A stretch of DNA of 64,000 nucleotides, taken from positions 1-64,000 of the forward strand of contig CAWGIM010000006.1 in the NCBI GenBank assembly GCA_963822615.1. The letters run 5' to 3'. Shown piece by piece: positions 17,366 to 26,600 of this stretch. This DNA is from Trebonia sp963822615. Its GTDB lineage: Bacteria > Actinomycetota > Actinomycetes > Streptosporangiales > Streptosporangiaceae. Every line of letters begins with the position of its first letter. The first letter of the stretch is position 1. Made by a program: the position numbers and the translations under genes. The notes beneath the pieces are model-generated. The model made no database searches. It was not told the DNA's origin and saw only the letters and a program-made list of their open reading frames with translations.

Positions 17366-18473
17366 ACCTCCCTCCGTGCTGGCAGAACACTTCGAGCGGA
17401 GCCTTAGCCTGCCGGTAGAGGCTGGCCAGCGGCATGCAGGTCCCGCATGTCTTCTGGAGGCCGCAGCCGGTGCAGCCGCCGTGCCGGGTGAGCAGCGAGT
17501 CGGTGGCAGCCGCGAGCCTGCGCAGGCCATCGACGCCCTCGGTGATGAGGTCGACCTGGGGGTCGCGGCCGACCTTGCAGATGGACGCCTTGCCGTGCGG
17601 GTCGGCGTGGAAGTGGGTGATCCCGGCGTTGCAGCCGGTGTAGGGCTTGCGCGTGCGGAGCATCTCCCGGGACTGGCTGGGCAGCACTTCGGCGCCGCCG
17701 TGGATGGTGGGGCTGATGTTCGCGTACTCGAACGACTCGATGCCGAACCGGTCGGCGATCGCCTTCATCGCGGGGACCTCGTGGGCGTTGCGGTTCGAGA
17801 CGACGATGTTGATCCGCATCGCCAGCCCGGCCTCGTGGGCGGCGGCCAGGCCGCGCATGAACCGGCGGAACGATCCCCGGCGGCGGGTCATCCCGTCATA
17901 GGACTCCTCGGTCGCCCCGTACAGGCTGAGCGTCAGCCGGTACGGGCGGCGAGTCGTCAGCAAGTCGAGGGTTTTGGGCCGGTCGAGCCGTGACCCGTTG
18001 GAGGAGATCTGGATCATCATGCCCATGTCCCAGGCGGCGGCGTGCGTTTCGGCGAACAGCGGGTCGATCAGCGGTTCCCCACCGGTGAGCTGGAGCCACA
18101 GCACCCCGGCGTCAGCCATCACCTTCAGCAGCCGCTCACGGCCGGGCCAGTCCATGCCCGCGAAGATCTTTTCCCCGAGGTAGCAGTGCTCGCAGTCGTA
18201 GTTGCAACCGAGGTTCACCTCGTAGCTGGCACGGGCGTACCCGTAGGCGGTCTCCGGCCTGATCAGGATCGTTTCACCGATCAGGCGGCCGGCCAGGTCC
18301 GTGCCCCAACCGGCTCGGACCGGGGCAGCGAGCCAGGCGGGGACCGGGGCATCGGCAGGTGCGTCGCGCAGTTCGGCGTATCGGTCGGCCCCGATCCGGA
18401 CCGCTCCGTCGTAGCCCGGCCGGACGACGACGTGCCCATCTGGATAGGGACTGGCGATGAGCTGATGGGTCAT
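17364..18473 (-). CDS. Radical SAM/SPASM-type peptide-modifying enzyme
   Basis: A 369-residue radical SAM protein. The cluster motif CxxxCxxC is C90-NYD-C94-EH-C97, followed by LTGGEPL and the SAM-binding strands. The C-terminus carries C334-x2-C337-x5-C343-x2-C346 and C364, typical of auxiliary Fe-S clusters of SPASM/Twitch enzymes that modify peptides. The N-terminal 80 residues may form a precursor-binding region. It sits directly upstream of the candidate precursor and downstream of a kinase-fold gene in one operon. The expected reaction is a radical crosslink on the precursor core; its type cannot be deduced. Confidence 0.88.
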   Translation of the reverse strand: MTHQLIASPYPDGHVVVRPGYDGAVRIGADRYAELRDAPADAPVPAWLAAPVRAGWGTDLAGRLIGETILIRPETAYGYARASYEVNLGCNYDCEHCYLGEKIFAGMDWPGRERLLKVMADAGVLWLQLTGGEPLIDPLFAETHAAAWDMGMMIQISSNGSRLDRPKTLDLLTTRRPYRLTLSLYGATEESYDGMTRRRGSFRRFMRGLAAAHEAGLAMRINIVVSNRNAHEVPAMKAIADRFGIESFEYANISPTIHGGAEVLPSQSREMLRTRKPYTGCNAGITHFHADPHGKASICKVGRDPQVDLITEGVDGLRRLAAATDSLLTRHGGCTGCGLQKTCGTCMPLASLYRQAKAPLEVFCQHGGR

Positions 18474-18503
18474 GAGCGCCTCCGTGACTGAGGGGTATGC
18501 GGG

Positions 18504-19373
18504 TCAGGCGAGCAGCGTGTCGGTGTAGGCGTGGAGCCGGGCCGCGAGCCGGCCAGGGTCGGGTAGCCGGGTGAGGTTCCGGAGGATGAGAGCGGCGGCC
18601 ACCAACTGGGCGTACCTGCCGCTCGGCGTGTTCAGCACGTCCGCCAGGGCCTCATGGACCTGGTCGGCCACGGCGGGGACTTCCAGTGCCGTGAGGTAGA
18701 GGTAGGCGGCGCCGTAACCGGCAACGGCCGAGCACCAGTGCTCCATGTCGAGGATGCAGAAGCGCGGAGCGGTGATGTTCTGCCAGTTCAGGTCGATGTG
18801 CTCCGTCCCGAAGGCGGGAACACAGTCGGCGGGGAGCGGACGACGGTAGGTCGCGCCGAGCAGGTAGCCGTACTCCTCCGCATCATGGACCGGGAACTGT
18901 CGGTCGGTGGGATATGCGCGCAGCGCCGCAAGCGACGCGCGCAGGTCGCTGAACCAGTCCGCCGGAAGGCCCTGGGCCGTCCGCAGGAACCGTTCCCCGG
19001 AGGCGGGCGGGTCGCTGACGAGCGTAAGGACTTCGGCGCTGACCGGGACGGGCGGCGGTCCGTCGGTGTGCCACTCGATCCGGTGGAGCAACGCTGGCTT
19101 GCTGACTCCCGCGATTGCCGCCGCCTCGGCGGTGCCCCGCCACGCCTTCCCGCTCATCTCATGCTCGAGGAAGGGACTCACCCGCAGCCACGCACGCTGC
19201 CCGCGGAACGTAACCGGCGAACCGACAAAGCCCCAGCGATGGACGTGCCTGCCAGGATTCAGGACAGCGCCCAGTCGCTGTGCCGATTCTTCGAGCAGGC
19301 CCAACTGCCATTTCTCGAAGTCATCGATGCGGACCGGCAGCCAGCGGTACCTGGACGTGCGTGTCATGCGCAT
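18504..19373 (-). CDS. Phosphotransferase-fold protein in the RiPP cluster
   Basis: A 289-residue protein. FGTEHIDLNWQNI followed by CILDMEHW reproduces the APH-like catalytic loop (H-x-D-x4-N) and metal-binding aspartate, although DFG/IDW is altered to LDME. The N-terminal lobe (FVGSPVTFRGQRAWLRVS) is compatible with a kinase-like fold. ATG 19373 has GAAGGA upstream. It lies 15 bases after the GHKL ATPase gene and 30 before the radical SAM gene. Two diverged kinase-fold genes in one cluster suggest tailoring or a precursor-handling role. Confidence 0.65.
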   Translation of the reverse strand: MRMTRTSRYRWLPVRIDDFEKWQLGLLEESAQRLGAVLNPGRHVHRWGFVGSPVTFRGQRAWLRVSPFLEHEMSGKAWRGTAEAAAIAGVSKPALLHRIEWHTDGPPPVPVSAEVLTLVSDPPASGERFLRTAQGLPADWFSDLRASLAALRAYPTDRQFPVHDAEEYGYLLGATYRRPLPADCVPAFGTEHIDLNWQNITAPRFCILDMEHWCSAVAGYGAAYLYLTALEVPAVADQVHEALADVLNTPSGRYAQLVAAALILRNLTRLPDPGRLAARLHAYTDTLLA

Positions 19374-19388
19374 GGTCTGTCCTTCTTC

Positions 19389-20033
19389 TCATTCCGGGCC
19401 GGCGACGGCCCAGACGACCTTTCCGCCCATGCCGGGTGGGAAGTCCCAGCCCCACCGCGCGCTGACGGCTTGGACGATAAGCAGTCCTCGGCCGCTCTCG
19501 GCGTCCTCGCCGACGTCGCCCGGCACCGGCGGGAGCGGGCTGGCGTCCCAGACGAAGATCACCACCTGCGCCCGGTCCGAGACCAGCCACAACCGGACCG
19601 GGGCGTCTTGCTCGGCCAGGCGGGAGATCTGGATCGCGTTCGTAACGAGCTCGCTGACTAGCAGGCCGATGCTCTCGCTGAACACCGTCAGGCCCCATTC
19701 CGCCAGCACGTTGCGCGTGTGCAGCCGGGCACAGGGCAGCGCACCGGGCAGCGCGCCCAGCTCAAGAAATGTCCGGAGCGGCCACCCGGCGGCGAACGGC
19801 GCGAACCGCGCCGCGTCCGCGATGGTGACCGTGGGCAGGCGGTGATGGCTCAGGACTGGCTGGCTCGCGGCAAGACGAGGGTGCCCGTCCACGTGCTGGC
19901 TTCCGGTGCTCCTGCCGTTCATGATCATGTCTTCCGGTTGGGCGCTGCGGCTGGCGGCGACACGAGCCACATCTTGGGCAGCTTCACGAAGCTGCGCCGC
20001 AGCGCGGGCGACCTGCGTGCTTGCCATGACCAC
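19389..20033 (-). CDS. GHKL-type ATP-binding regulatory protein (anti-sigma-factor kinase-like)
   Basis: A protein of up to 214 residues with a histidine-kinase-like ATPase domain: LVSELVTNAI (N box), VWDASPLPP (G1-like) and GRGLLIVQAVSARWGW (G2). Stand-alone proteins of this kind in actinomycetes act as anti-sigma or signalling kinases. The N-terminal 60 residues are low complexity. An alternative start is ATG 19928 with GGAAGAC just upstream. It is the first gene of the leftward RiPP operon and is divergent from the HTH/TPR regulator. Confidence 0.75.
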   Translation of the reverse strand: MVMASTQVARAAAQLREAAQDVARVAASRSAQPEDMIMNGRSTGSQHVDGHPRLAASQPVLSHHRLPTVTIADAARFAPFAAGWPLRTFLELGALPGALPCARLHTRNVLAEWGLTVFSESIGLLVSELVTNAIQISRLAEQDAPVRLWLVSDRAQVVIFVWDASPLPPVPGDVGEDAESGRGLLIVQAVSARWGWDFPPGMGGKVVWAVAGPE

Positions 20034-20177
20034 CAGGGAATCTCAGCCAGCGCCAATCCGGGAGGGCCAGCAGAGGGGGCGGATGTGCGCGGAGGGGGTG
20101 TCAATCAGCCTGGACGACGCGAACAGCGCGTGGCACTGTCAAACTGACCGTGACCGAACCGGCAGAAGGGGCAGGCC

Positions 20178-21569
20178 GTGCCGCGAGCGCCGAAGGAGCA
20201 GAACCTACGACTACGGTCCCTGCTGGACGAGGCAGCAATGTCCAACAAGGGCCTGGCCCGCAGGATCGTGGACGTCGCAGCAGTCCGGGGAGTCCAAAAC
20301 GTGCGGTGCGACCACACGTCGGTCCTGCGCTGGCTGGCGGGCGAGCAGCCGCGATCGCCAGTCCCCGAACTGGCCGCCGTCGTCCTCGGTGATGCCCTCG
20401 GCCGGAAGGTCTCCGAGACTGAGCTGGGCATGACGCCCAGCGACCTGCCCGGCGACCTTGGCCTGCAGCTCCCTGTCGGCTGGCCGGAAACTGTAGCCAC
20501 CTCAACCGCCCTTTGGAGGGCCGACGTGCAGCGAAGGCGATTCCTGGTCAACGCGGTCTTCGCCTCCGCCGCGCTGCCCGCCTCCGCGCTGCGCTGGCTC
20601 ACCAGTCCGCCCGCCGCCGCCCCTTCCGGCTCCGGAATACGCAAGGTGGGGCGCGCTGACATCGACGCGATCCGCGAGCTGACGCACTCCTACCGAGAGA
20701 TGGACAACCGTCTGGGCGGGGGCAAGCTCCGCAGTTCGGTGGTTTCATACCTCGACGACCACGTCTCCCGGCTGCTTACCGCCGGCAGCTACCAGGAGGA
20801 GACCGGCCGCCAGCTCGCCGCCGCGTGCGGTGAGCTGTCACAGTTGGCTGGCTGGGTCGCCTACGACAGCGACGAGCACGGACTGGCACAGCGGTACCTC
20901 ACCCAGGCCCTGGCCTACTCGCGGCACGCCGACGACCATGCCCTTGCGGCAGAGGTCCTCGCCGCCCAGGCGCACCAGGCGCTCTACCTGGCCCGGCCGG
21001 ATGAGGCGGTCGACCTCGCCCGAGCCGCCCAGGCCGCAGCCGTCCGCCACGGCTCGGCCACCCTGCTCACCGAGTGCCTAGTCATGGAAGCCCACGGGCA
21101 CGCCGCCCGCAACGACGCGCACGCCTGCGGCGCCGCCCTCGCCAGGGCAGAACAGACCTTCGACCGCGCCGCCCGCGAGGACGACCCCGCCTGGCTCGCC
21201 TACTTCGACGAGGCGTACCTGGCCGCCCGCATGGCGCAGTGCTTCCGCGACCTCGGCGTAGCGGGCCACGCCGCCCGCTACGCGCGCCGCTCCCTGGACA
21301 TGGACGGCCGCTACGTACGCGGCCGGGCCTTCAACCTCTCCCTGCTCGCCACCGCCTACGCGGCACAAGACGAGCCCGAACAGGCGTCGGTCGTCGGGCG
21401 GCAGGCACTGGACCTGACCGTCCGCCTCACCTCGGCCCGCAGCGTCCGTTACGTCCGCGACCTGGTTCGTGTCCTGCGCCCACGAGTCGGCGTCCCGGCC
21501 GTCCGCGACTTCACGGCCGAGGTACGCGAGCGGCTGCCCGCCGCAACAGGACATGCTGCACCCCGATGA
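20178..21569 (+). CDS. HTH/TPR transcriptional regulator
   Basis: A 463-residue protein starting GTG. Residues 1-90 contain a divergent XRE-like helix-turn-helix (MSNKGLARRIVDVAA...HTSVLRWLAGE). The remainder is a set of alanine-rich helical hairpins (AQRYLTQALAYSRHADDHALAAEVLAAQAHQALY and similar), i.e. TPR-like repeats. Such XRE-TPR regulators respond to peptides or small signals and often pair with GHKL proteins in actinomycetes. It is divergent from the RiPP operon across 144 bases, so it is the likely regulator. Its last 59 bases overlap the convergent Nudix gene. Confidence 0.8.
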   Translation: MPRAPKEQNLRLRSLLDEAAMSNKGLARRIVDVAAVRGVQNVRCDHTSVLRWLAGEQPRSPVPELAAVVLGDALGRKVSETELGMTPSDLPGDLGLQLPVGWPETVATSTALWRADVQRRRFLVNAVFASAALPASALRWLTSPPAAAPSGSGIRKVGRADIDAIRELTHSYREMDNRLGGGKLRSSVVSYLDDHVSRLLTAGSYQEETGRQLAAACGELSQLAGWVAYDSDEHGLAQRYLTQALAYSRHADDHALAAEVLAAQAHQALYLARPDEAVDLARAAQAAAVRHGSATLLTECLVMEAHGHAARNDAHACGAALARAEQTFDRAAREDDPAWLAYFDEAYLAARMAQCFRDLGVAGHAARYARRSLDMDGRYVRGRAFNLSLLATAYAAQDEPEQASVVGRQALDLTVRLTSARSVRYVRDLVRVLRPRVGVPAVRDFTAEVRERLPAATGHAAPR

Positions 21570-22071
21570 TGGTGATCGCCCCCAGGATCTCGCCCCGGGC
21601 GATCATCCCCGGCGTCTCGTCGAGCAGGACCCAGCGGACCTCGGCTGTCTCGTCTACCTCGGGCTCTCCGACAAGCTCGGCCCCGTGCGCCAGGTACAAG
21701 TCCTGCGGGTAGTCGGCGTTGCCGATGAGCGGCTGGGAGGACATGACGAACTCGGTCTTGCGCGGGCGCCAGCCCGTTTCCTCTTCGACCTCGCGCGCCG
21801 CCGCCGCGGCAGAGTCTTCTCCCTCATCCACGTAGCCGCCCGGCAACTCCCACACCCAGCGGTCCACGATGAACCGGTGCCGCCGCATCAGCAGCACCCG
21901 CTCGCCCGCGTCATCCAGGACCACCGTCATCGCGCAGCGCCGCATCCGGAAGACGTACTGCGTGAACCGAACCTGGTTCGGAAGCTCGACATCAGCCAGG
22001 CTCACGCGGATGTGAGGGGTATCGTCCACCAGCCGCTCGCCGTGGATCACCCACTTGTACGGGTCAGTCAC
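21511..22071 (-). CDS. Nudix hydrolase
   Basis: A 186-residue Nudix protein. The box reads G-GYVDEGE then REVEEETGW, satisfying GX5EX7REUXEEXGU. Preceding strands (VVLDDAGERVLLMRRHRF and VWELPGG) fit an ADP-ribose pyrophosphatase-like fold. It is the gene closest to the right attachment site. In the related element pSAM2 the transfer-immunity protein Pif carries a Nudix motif, so an element-linked role is possible, but plain nucleotide-sugar hydrolysis is equally likely. Confidence 0.85.
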   Translation of the reverse strand: MTDPYKWVIHGERLVDDTPHIRVSLADVELPNQVRFTQYVFRMRRCAMTVVLDDAGERVLLMRRHRFIVDRWVWELPGGYVDEGEDSAAAAAREVEEETGWRPRKTEFVMSSQPLIGNADYPQDLYLAHGAELVGEPEVDETAEVRWVLLDETPGMIARGEILGAITIIGVQHVLLRRAAARVPRP

Positions 22072-22197
22072 CTACGCGACATTACCGGTCCAGGCAGCAG
22101 GCGCCCAGCGACCGTGGACCCGACAGCGACCTTCGATATACCTGGCGTGGACCTCCGATATACCTGCGGGCCGGTCGGCATGCCCGGCGCCGCTAGG

Positions 22198-22217
22198 GTC
22201 AGCACCGATTCAGCACG
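22198..22217. repeat. Arm-type repeat near attR
   Basis: GTCAGCACCGATTCAGCACG, a 19/20 match to 9432-9451 in direct orientation. It lies 145 bases inside the right att repeat. Confidence 0.5.
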
Positions 22218-22270
22218 GGGTCCGGAAACGACGGGAAACAACCGGCATCAACCGGGCAATCCGGACATGA

Positions 22271-22308
22271 GAACGGGCCGCCCGACTCGATAGTCAGACG
22301 GCCCGTTC
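22271..22308. terminator. Terminator downstream of acyl-CoA dehydrogenase
   Basis: GAACGGGCCG pairs with CGGCCCGTTC (10 bp, 18-base loop), 45 bases after the dehydrogenase stop. Its left arm and flank are duplicated at 9222-9245. Confidence 0.7.
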
Positions 22309-22352
22309 CACGCCGAGACGAATCCGAGAAACCGCAGGTCAGCGCCCGAATA

Positions 22353-23513
22353 TCACCCCTTCAGCAGCTGCCGCGCCATCACCATCCGCTGGATCTGGTT
22401 GGTGCCCTCGTAGATCTGGGTGATCTTGGCGTCGCGCATCATCCGCTCGACCGGGAAGTCGCTCACGTAGCCGTAGCCGCCCAGCAGCTGGACCGCGTCG
22501 GTGGTGATCGACATGGCGGCGTCGGAGGCGAAGCACTTGGCGGCGGAGGAGGCGAAGGTGAGGTCCTCGTCGGGGCGCTGGCCGGCCACGGCCTGCTCGG
22601 ACAGGGCGGCCGCGTGGTAGGTGAGCTGCCTGGCCGCGGCCAGCTTCATGGCCATGTCGGCCAGCATGAACTGGATGCCCTGGAAGTCGGCGATGGGGCG
22701 GCCGAACTGCTGGCGCTGCTTGACGTAGCCCGACGCGTAGTCGAGGGCGCCCTGGGCGATGCCGAGGGCCTGGGCGGCGATCGTGATGCGGGTGTGGTCC
22801 AGGGTGGCCAGGGCGGTCTTGAAGCCGGTGCCCTCGGCGCCGATGATGCGGCCGGCCGGGATGCGGGCGTCGGTCAGGATGACGGTGCGGGTGGGCGAGC
22901 CCTTGATGCCGAGCTTCTTCTCCGGCGGGCCGAAGCTCACCCCGGGATCGGACTTCTCCACCACGAAGGCGGAGATGCCCCGCGCGCCGCCGTCCGGGTC
23001 AGTGACCGCCATCACCGTGTAGAAGCGGGACTCCCCCGCGTTGGTGATCCACATCTTGGTGCCGTTCAGCACCCACCAGTCGCCGTCGCGCACCGCCCGG
23101 GTGCGCATGCCGCCGGCGTCGGAGCCGGCGTCCGCCTCGGACAGCGCGTAGGAGAACATCGCCTCGCCGCGGGCGAGCGGCGGGAGGTACGCTCGCTTGA
23201 GCTCCGCGGAACCGGACAGCAGGACCGGCACGCTGCCGAGCTTGTTGACCGCCGGGATCAGCGAGGAGGACGCGCAGGCGCGGGCCACCTCCTCGATCAC
23301 GATGGCGGTGGCGAGCGCGTCGGCGCCTTCACCGCCGTACTCCTCGGGGACGTGCGTGGCGTGCAGGCCCGCGCTGGTAAGCGCGTCGAGCGCTTCGGCC
23401 GGGAAGCGGGACTCGGCGTCCACCGCGGCCGCGAACGGTGCGATCTTGGCGTCGGCGACCGAGCGGGCGGCCTCCCGCAGGGCCCGGTGCTCGTCCGACA
23501 GCAGGTAACTCAT
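22353..23513 (-). CDS. Acyl-CoA dehydrogenase (element insertion target)
   Basis: A FAD-dependent acyl-CoA dehydrogenase of 386 residues, the usual length. Visible are the FAD/substrate motifs FSYALSEADAGSDAG and MWITNAGE, QFGRPIADFQGIQFMLADM, and the catalytic glutamate E369 in QIYEGTNQIQR. It forms alpha,beta-unsaturated acyl-CoA and passes electrons to ETF. It lies 100 bases downstream of the fused mutase gene and may handle branched acyl-CoA such as isobutyryl- or butyryl-CoA. The last 63 bases serve as att site, so the 3' end present now was supplied by the element. Confidence 0.93.
   Translation of the reverse strand: MSYLLSDEHRALREAARSVADAKIAPFAAAVDAESRFPAEALDALTSAGLHATHVPEEYGGEGADALATAIVIEEVARACASSSLIPAVNKLGSVPVLLSGSAELKRAYLPPLARGEAMFSYALSEADAGSDAGGMRTRAVRDGDWWVLNGTKMWITNAGESRFYTVMAVTDPDGGARGISAFVVEKSDPGVSFGPPEKKLGIKGSPTRTVILTDARIPAGRIIGAEGTGFKTALATLDHTRITIAAQALGIAQGALDYASGYVKQRQQFGRPIADFQGIQFMLADMAMKLAAARQLTYHAAALSEQAVAGQRPDEDLTFASSAAKCFASDAAMSITTDAVQLLGGYGYVSDFPVERMMRDAKITQIYEGTNQIQRMVMARQLLKG
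22363..22425. repeat. Right attachment site (attR) inside dehydrogenase 3' end
   Basis: Direct repeat of 9318-9380 with one mismatch. It keeps the reading frame and stop of the gene intact, as expected when an element restores the end of its target. Confidence 0.8.
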
Positions 23514-23613
23514 GCACCCTCCTCGCTAGCGCTCGTCGGCCGCATTCGCGGACACTGTGCTTATTGATTCGCTCGCAAGCTCGCTCATGAGACCTCCTCG
23601 CAAAGGGGGAACG

Positions 23614-26600
23614 TCACACGTTCCGCCGGTACTGGCCGCCGACCTCGAAGAACGCCTCGGTGACCTGCTGCAGGCTGCACACCCGGGCGGCGTCCATCAG
23701 CGCGGCGAAGACGTTGCCGCCGTCGCGGGCGGTCTGCTTGAGCGCGTCAAGCGCGGCGTGCGCCTCGTCGCGGTGCCGGCCGTGGAAGTCGCGCACCCGG
23801 TTGAGCTGGGACTTCTTCTCCTCGTCGGTACCGCGGGCGAGCAGCACGGGGACCGCCTCGGTCTCCGGGTGGGGGTTGCGGAAGGTGTTGACGCCGATGA
23901 TGGGCAGCGAGCCGTCGTGCTTGCGCCGCTCGTAGAGCATCGACTCGTCCTGGATCTTGCCCCGCTGGTAACCGGTCTCCATCGCGCCGAGCACCCCGCC
24001 GCGGGTGCTGATCGCCTCGAACTCCTTGAGCACGGCCTCTTCCACCAGGTCGGTCAGCTCGTCGACGATGAAGGAACCCTGCAGCGGGTTCTCGTTCATG
24101 GCCAGGCCCCACTCACGGCCGATGATGAGCTGGATGGCGAGGGCCCGGCGCACCGACTCCTCGCTCGGGGTGGTGACCGCCTCGTCGTAGGCGTTGGTGT
24201 GCAGGCTCTGCGCGTTGTCGTAGATCGCGCACAGTGCCTGCAGGGTCGTCCGGATGTCGTTGAACGCCATCTCCTGGGCGTGCAGCGACCGGCCGGAGGT
24301 CTGGATGTGGTACTTCAGCTTCTGGGCGCGCTCGTTGGCGCCGTAGCGGTCGCGCAGGGTGACCGCCCAGATCCGCCGGGCCACCCGGCCGATCACGGTG
24401 TACTCCGGGTCCATGCCGTTGGAGAAGAAGAACGACAGGTTCGGCGCGAAGTCGTCCACCTTCATGCCCCGGGCGAGGTAGGCCTCCACGTAGGTGAACG
24501 CGTTGGCCAGGGTGAACGCGAGCTGGCTGATCGGGTTGGCCCCGGCCTCGGCGATGTGGTAGCCGGAGATGGACACCGAGTAGAAGTTGCGGACCGCGTT
24601 GGCGATGAACCATTCCTGGATGTCGCCCATCATCCGCAGGCTGAACTCGGTGGAGAAGATGCAGGTGTTCTGCCCCTGGTCTTCCTTGAGGATGTCCGCC
24701 TGGACGGTGCCGCGCACGGTCGACAGCACCCGGGCACGCAGCGCGCGCTCCTCCTCGGCGGTGGGCTCACGGGATTCATCCGAACGGAAGCGGCTGACTG
24801 CCTGGTCGATCGCCGTATTCAGGAAGAACGCGAGGATCGTGGGGGCGGGCCCGTTGATCGTCATCGACACCGAGGTGCTCGGTGAGGTGAGGTCGAACCC
24901 GTCGTACAGCGCCTTCATGTCGTCCAGGGTCGCGATCGACACCCCGGAGGTGCCGACCTTGCCGTAGACGTCGGGGCTTTCACCCGGGTCGCGGCCGTAC
25001 AGCGTCACCGAGTCGAACGCGGTGGACAGCCGGGTGGCGGGCTGGCCCGCCGACAGCAGCTTGAACCGGCGGTTGGTGCGGAACGGGTCGCCCTCGCCGG
25101 CGAACATCCGGGCCGGGTCCTCGCCCTCCCGCTTGAACGGGAACACCCCGGCGGTGAACGGGAAGTAGCCCGGCAGGTTCTCCTCGCGCAGGAACCGCAG
25201 CAGTTCCCCGTGGTCGGTGAACCGGGGCAGCGCCACCCGGGGGATGCCGCTGCCGGACAGCGACTCGCGGGTCAGCCGGGTGCGCAGTTCCTTGTCCCTG
25301 ACCCGTACCACCTGCTCGTCGCCCGAGTAGGACTCGACGACGGCGGGCCAGGCGGCCAGCAGCGCCCGGTTGTCCTGGGCGACCTCGGCTGTCGCCTGCT
25401 CGAGGTGAGCCGCCACCTCCCGTTCGGAATCTCCTTCGAGCTCTTCCCTGACCGCGGCCAGCCGCTGCACCCGGCGGGCGGCGGCGGCCTGCTCGGCCGT
25501 CTTGGCGTGGTAGCCGCGGACGGAGCCGGCGATCTCGGCCAGGTAGCCGGACCGGGCCGGCGGGATGATCGAGGCGGCCTCGGTCGAGGTCTTGCCGCTG
25601 ACGGCCGGCAGCACGCCCGGCGCCAGCGGCAGTCCCTTCTCCCTGAGCAGGCCGGCCAGGTGCTGGTAGAGCGCGGTGACCCCGGTGTCGTTGAACGTCG
25701 CGGCGCTGGTGCCGAATACCGGCATGTCACCCGGGCTGGCGCCGAACGCCTCCCGGTTGCGGATCAGCTGCCGGGCCACATCCCGCACCGCGTCGGCGCC
25801 GCCGCGCCGCTCGAACTTGTTGACCGCCACCGCGTCGGCGAAGTCGAGCATGTCTATCTTCTCGAGCTGCGACGCGGCGCCGAACTCGGGCGTCATCACG
25901 TACAGCGACACGTCGGCCAGGTGAGTCACCGCCCCGTCGCCCTGCCCGATGCCGGGCGTCTCCAGGATGACCAGGTCGTAGCCGGCCGCCCGGCAGGCGG
26001 TGATGATGTCGCCGATCCCGTCCGGTAGCTCCCGGCCGCCCCGCGTCGCGAGGGAGCGGAAGAAGACGTGCTCGCCGTCGAGCGCGTTCATCCGGATCCG
26101 GTCGCCCAGCAGCGCGCCGCCGCCGCGGCGCCGGGTCGGGTCGACCGCCAGCACCGCCACCCGCAGCTTGTCCTGCTGGTCGGTGCGCAGCCGGCGGATC
26201 AGCTCGTCGGTCAGCGAGGACTTGCCTGACCCGCCGGTCCCGGTGATGCCGAGGACCGGCGCCGGCCGGCCCCCGCCGTCTGCCGCGGTCCTGGCCGCCT
26301 CGGTCAGCACGGCCAGGTCCGCGGCCGGCAGCCGGCCTTCCTGCAGGCAGGTGATGGTCCGGGCGAGCGCGCGGCGCTCGCCCGCCAGCACCGCGTCGGC
26401 CAGCGCGGGGGCGGCCGCCAGGTCGGTGTCGCAGTCCCGCACCAGCTCGTTGATCATGCCGGGAAGGCCGAGCCGCTGGCCGTCCTCGGGCGAGAAGATC
26501 CGCACCCCGGCCGCGGCCAGCCGCTCGATCTCCCCCGGCACGATGACGCCGCCGCCGCCGCCGAACACCCGGACCTCGCCCGCGCCGGCCTGCGCCAGCA

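Larger units (their letters stand above)
9318..22425. mobile_element. Integrative element of about 13 kb in the 3' end of an acyl-CoA dehydrogenase gene
   Basis: The ends are 63-bp direct repeats with one mismatch (9318-9380 and 22363-22425). The right copy is the 3' end of the intact dehydrogenase gene. The left copy is an orphan 3' end still encoding TQIYEGTNQIQRMVMARQLLKG minus its upstream part. Inside are a tyrosine integrase (13649-14830), an overlapping excisionase-like gene, a pair of near-identical arm-type repeats, an HSPA12-like operon and a RiPP cluster. I see no FtsK/TraB-type translocase, relaxase or replication initiator, so it is either a reduced actinomycete integrative element or one mobilised in trans. 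GC content falls from about 70% to near 50% between 9400 and 13500, showing a composite origin. Confidence 0.8.
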
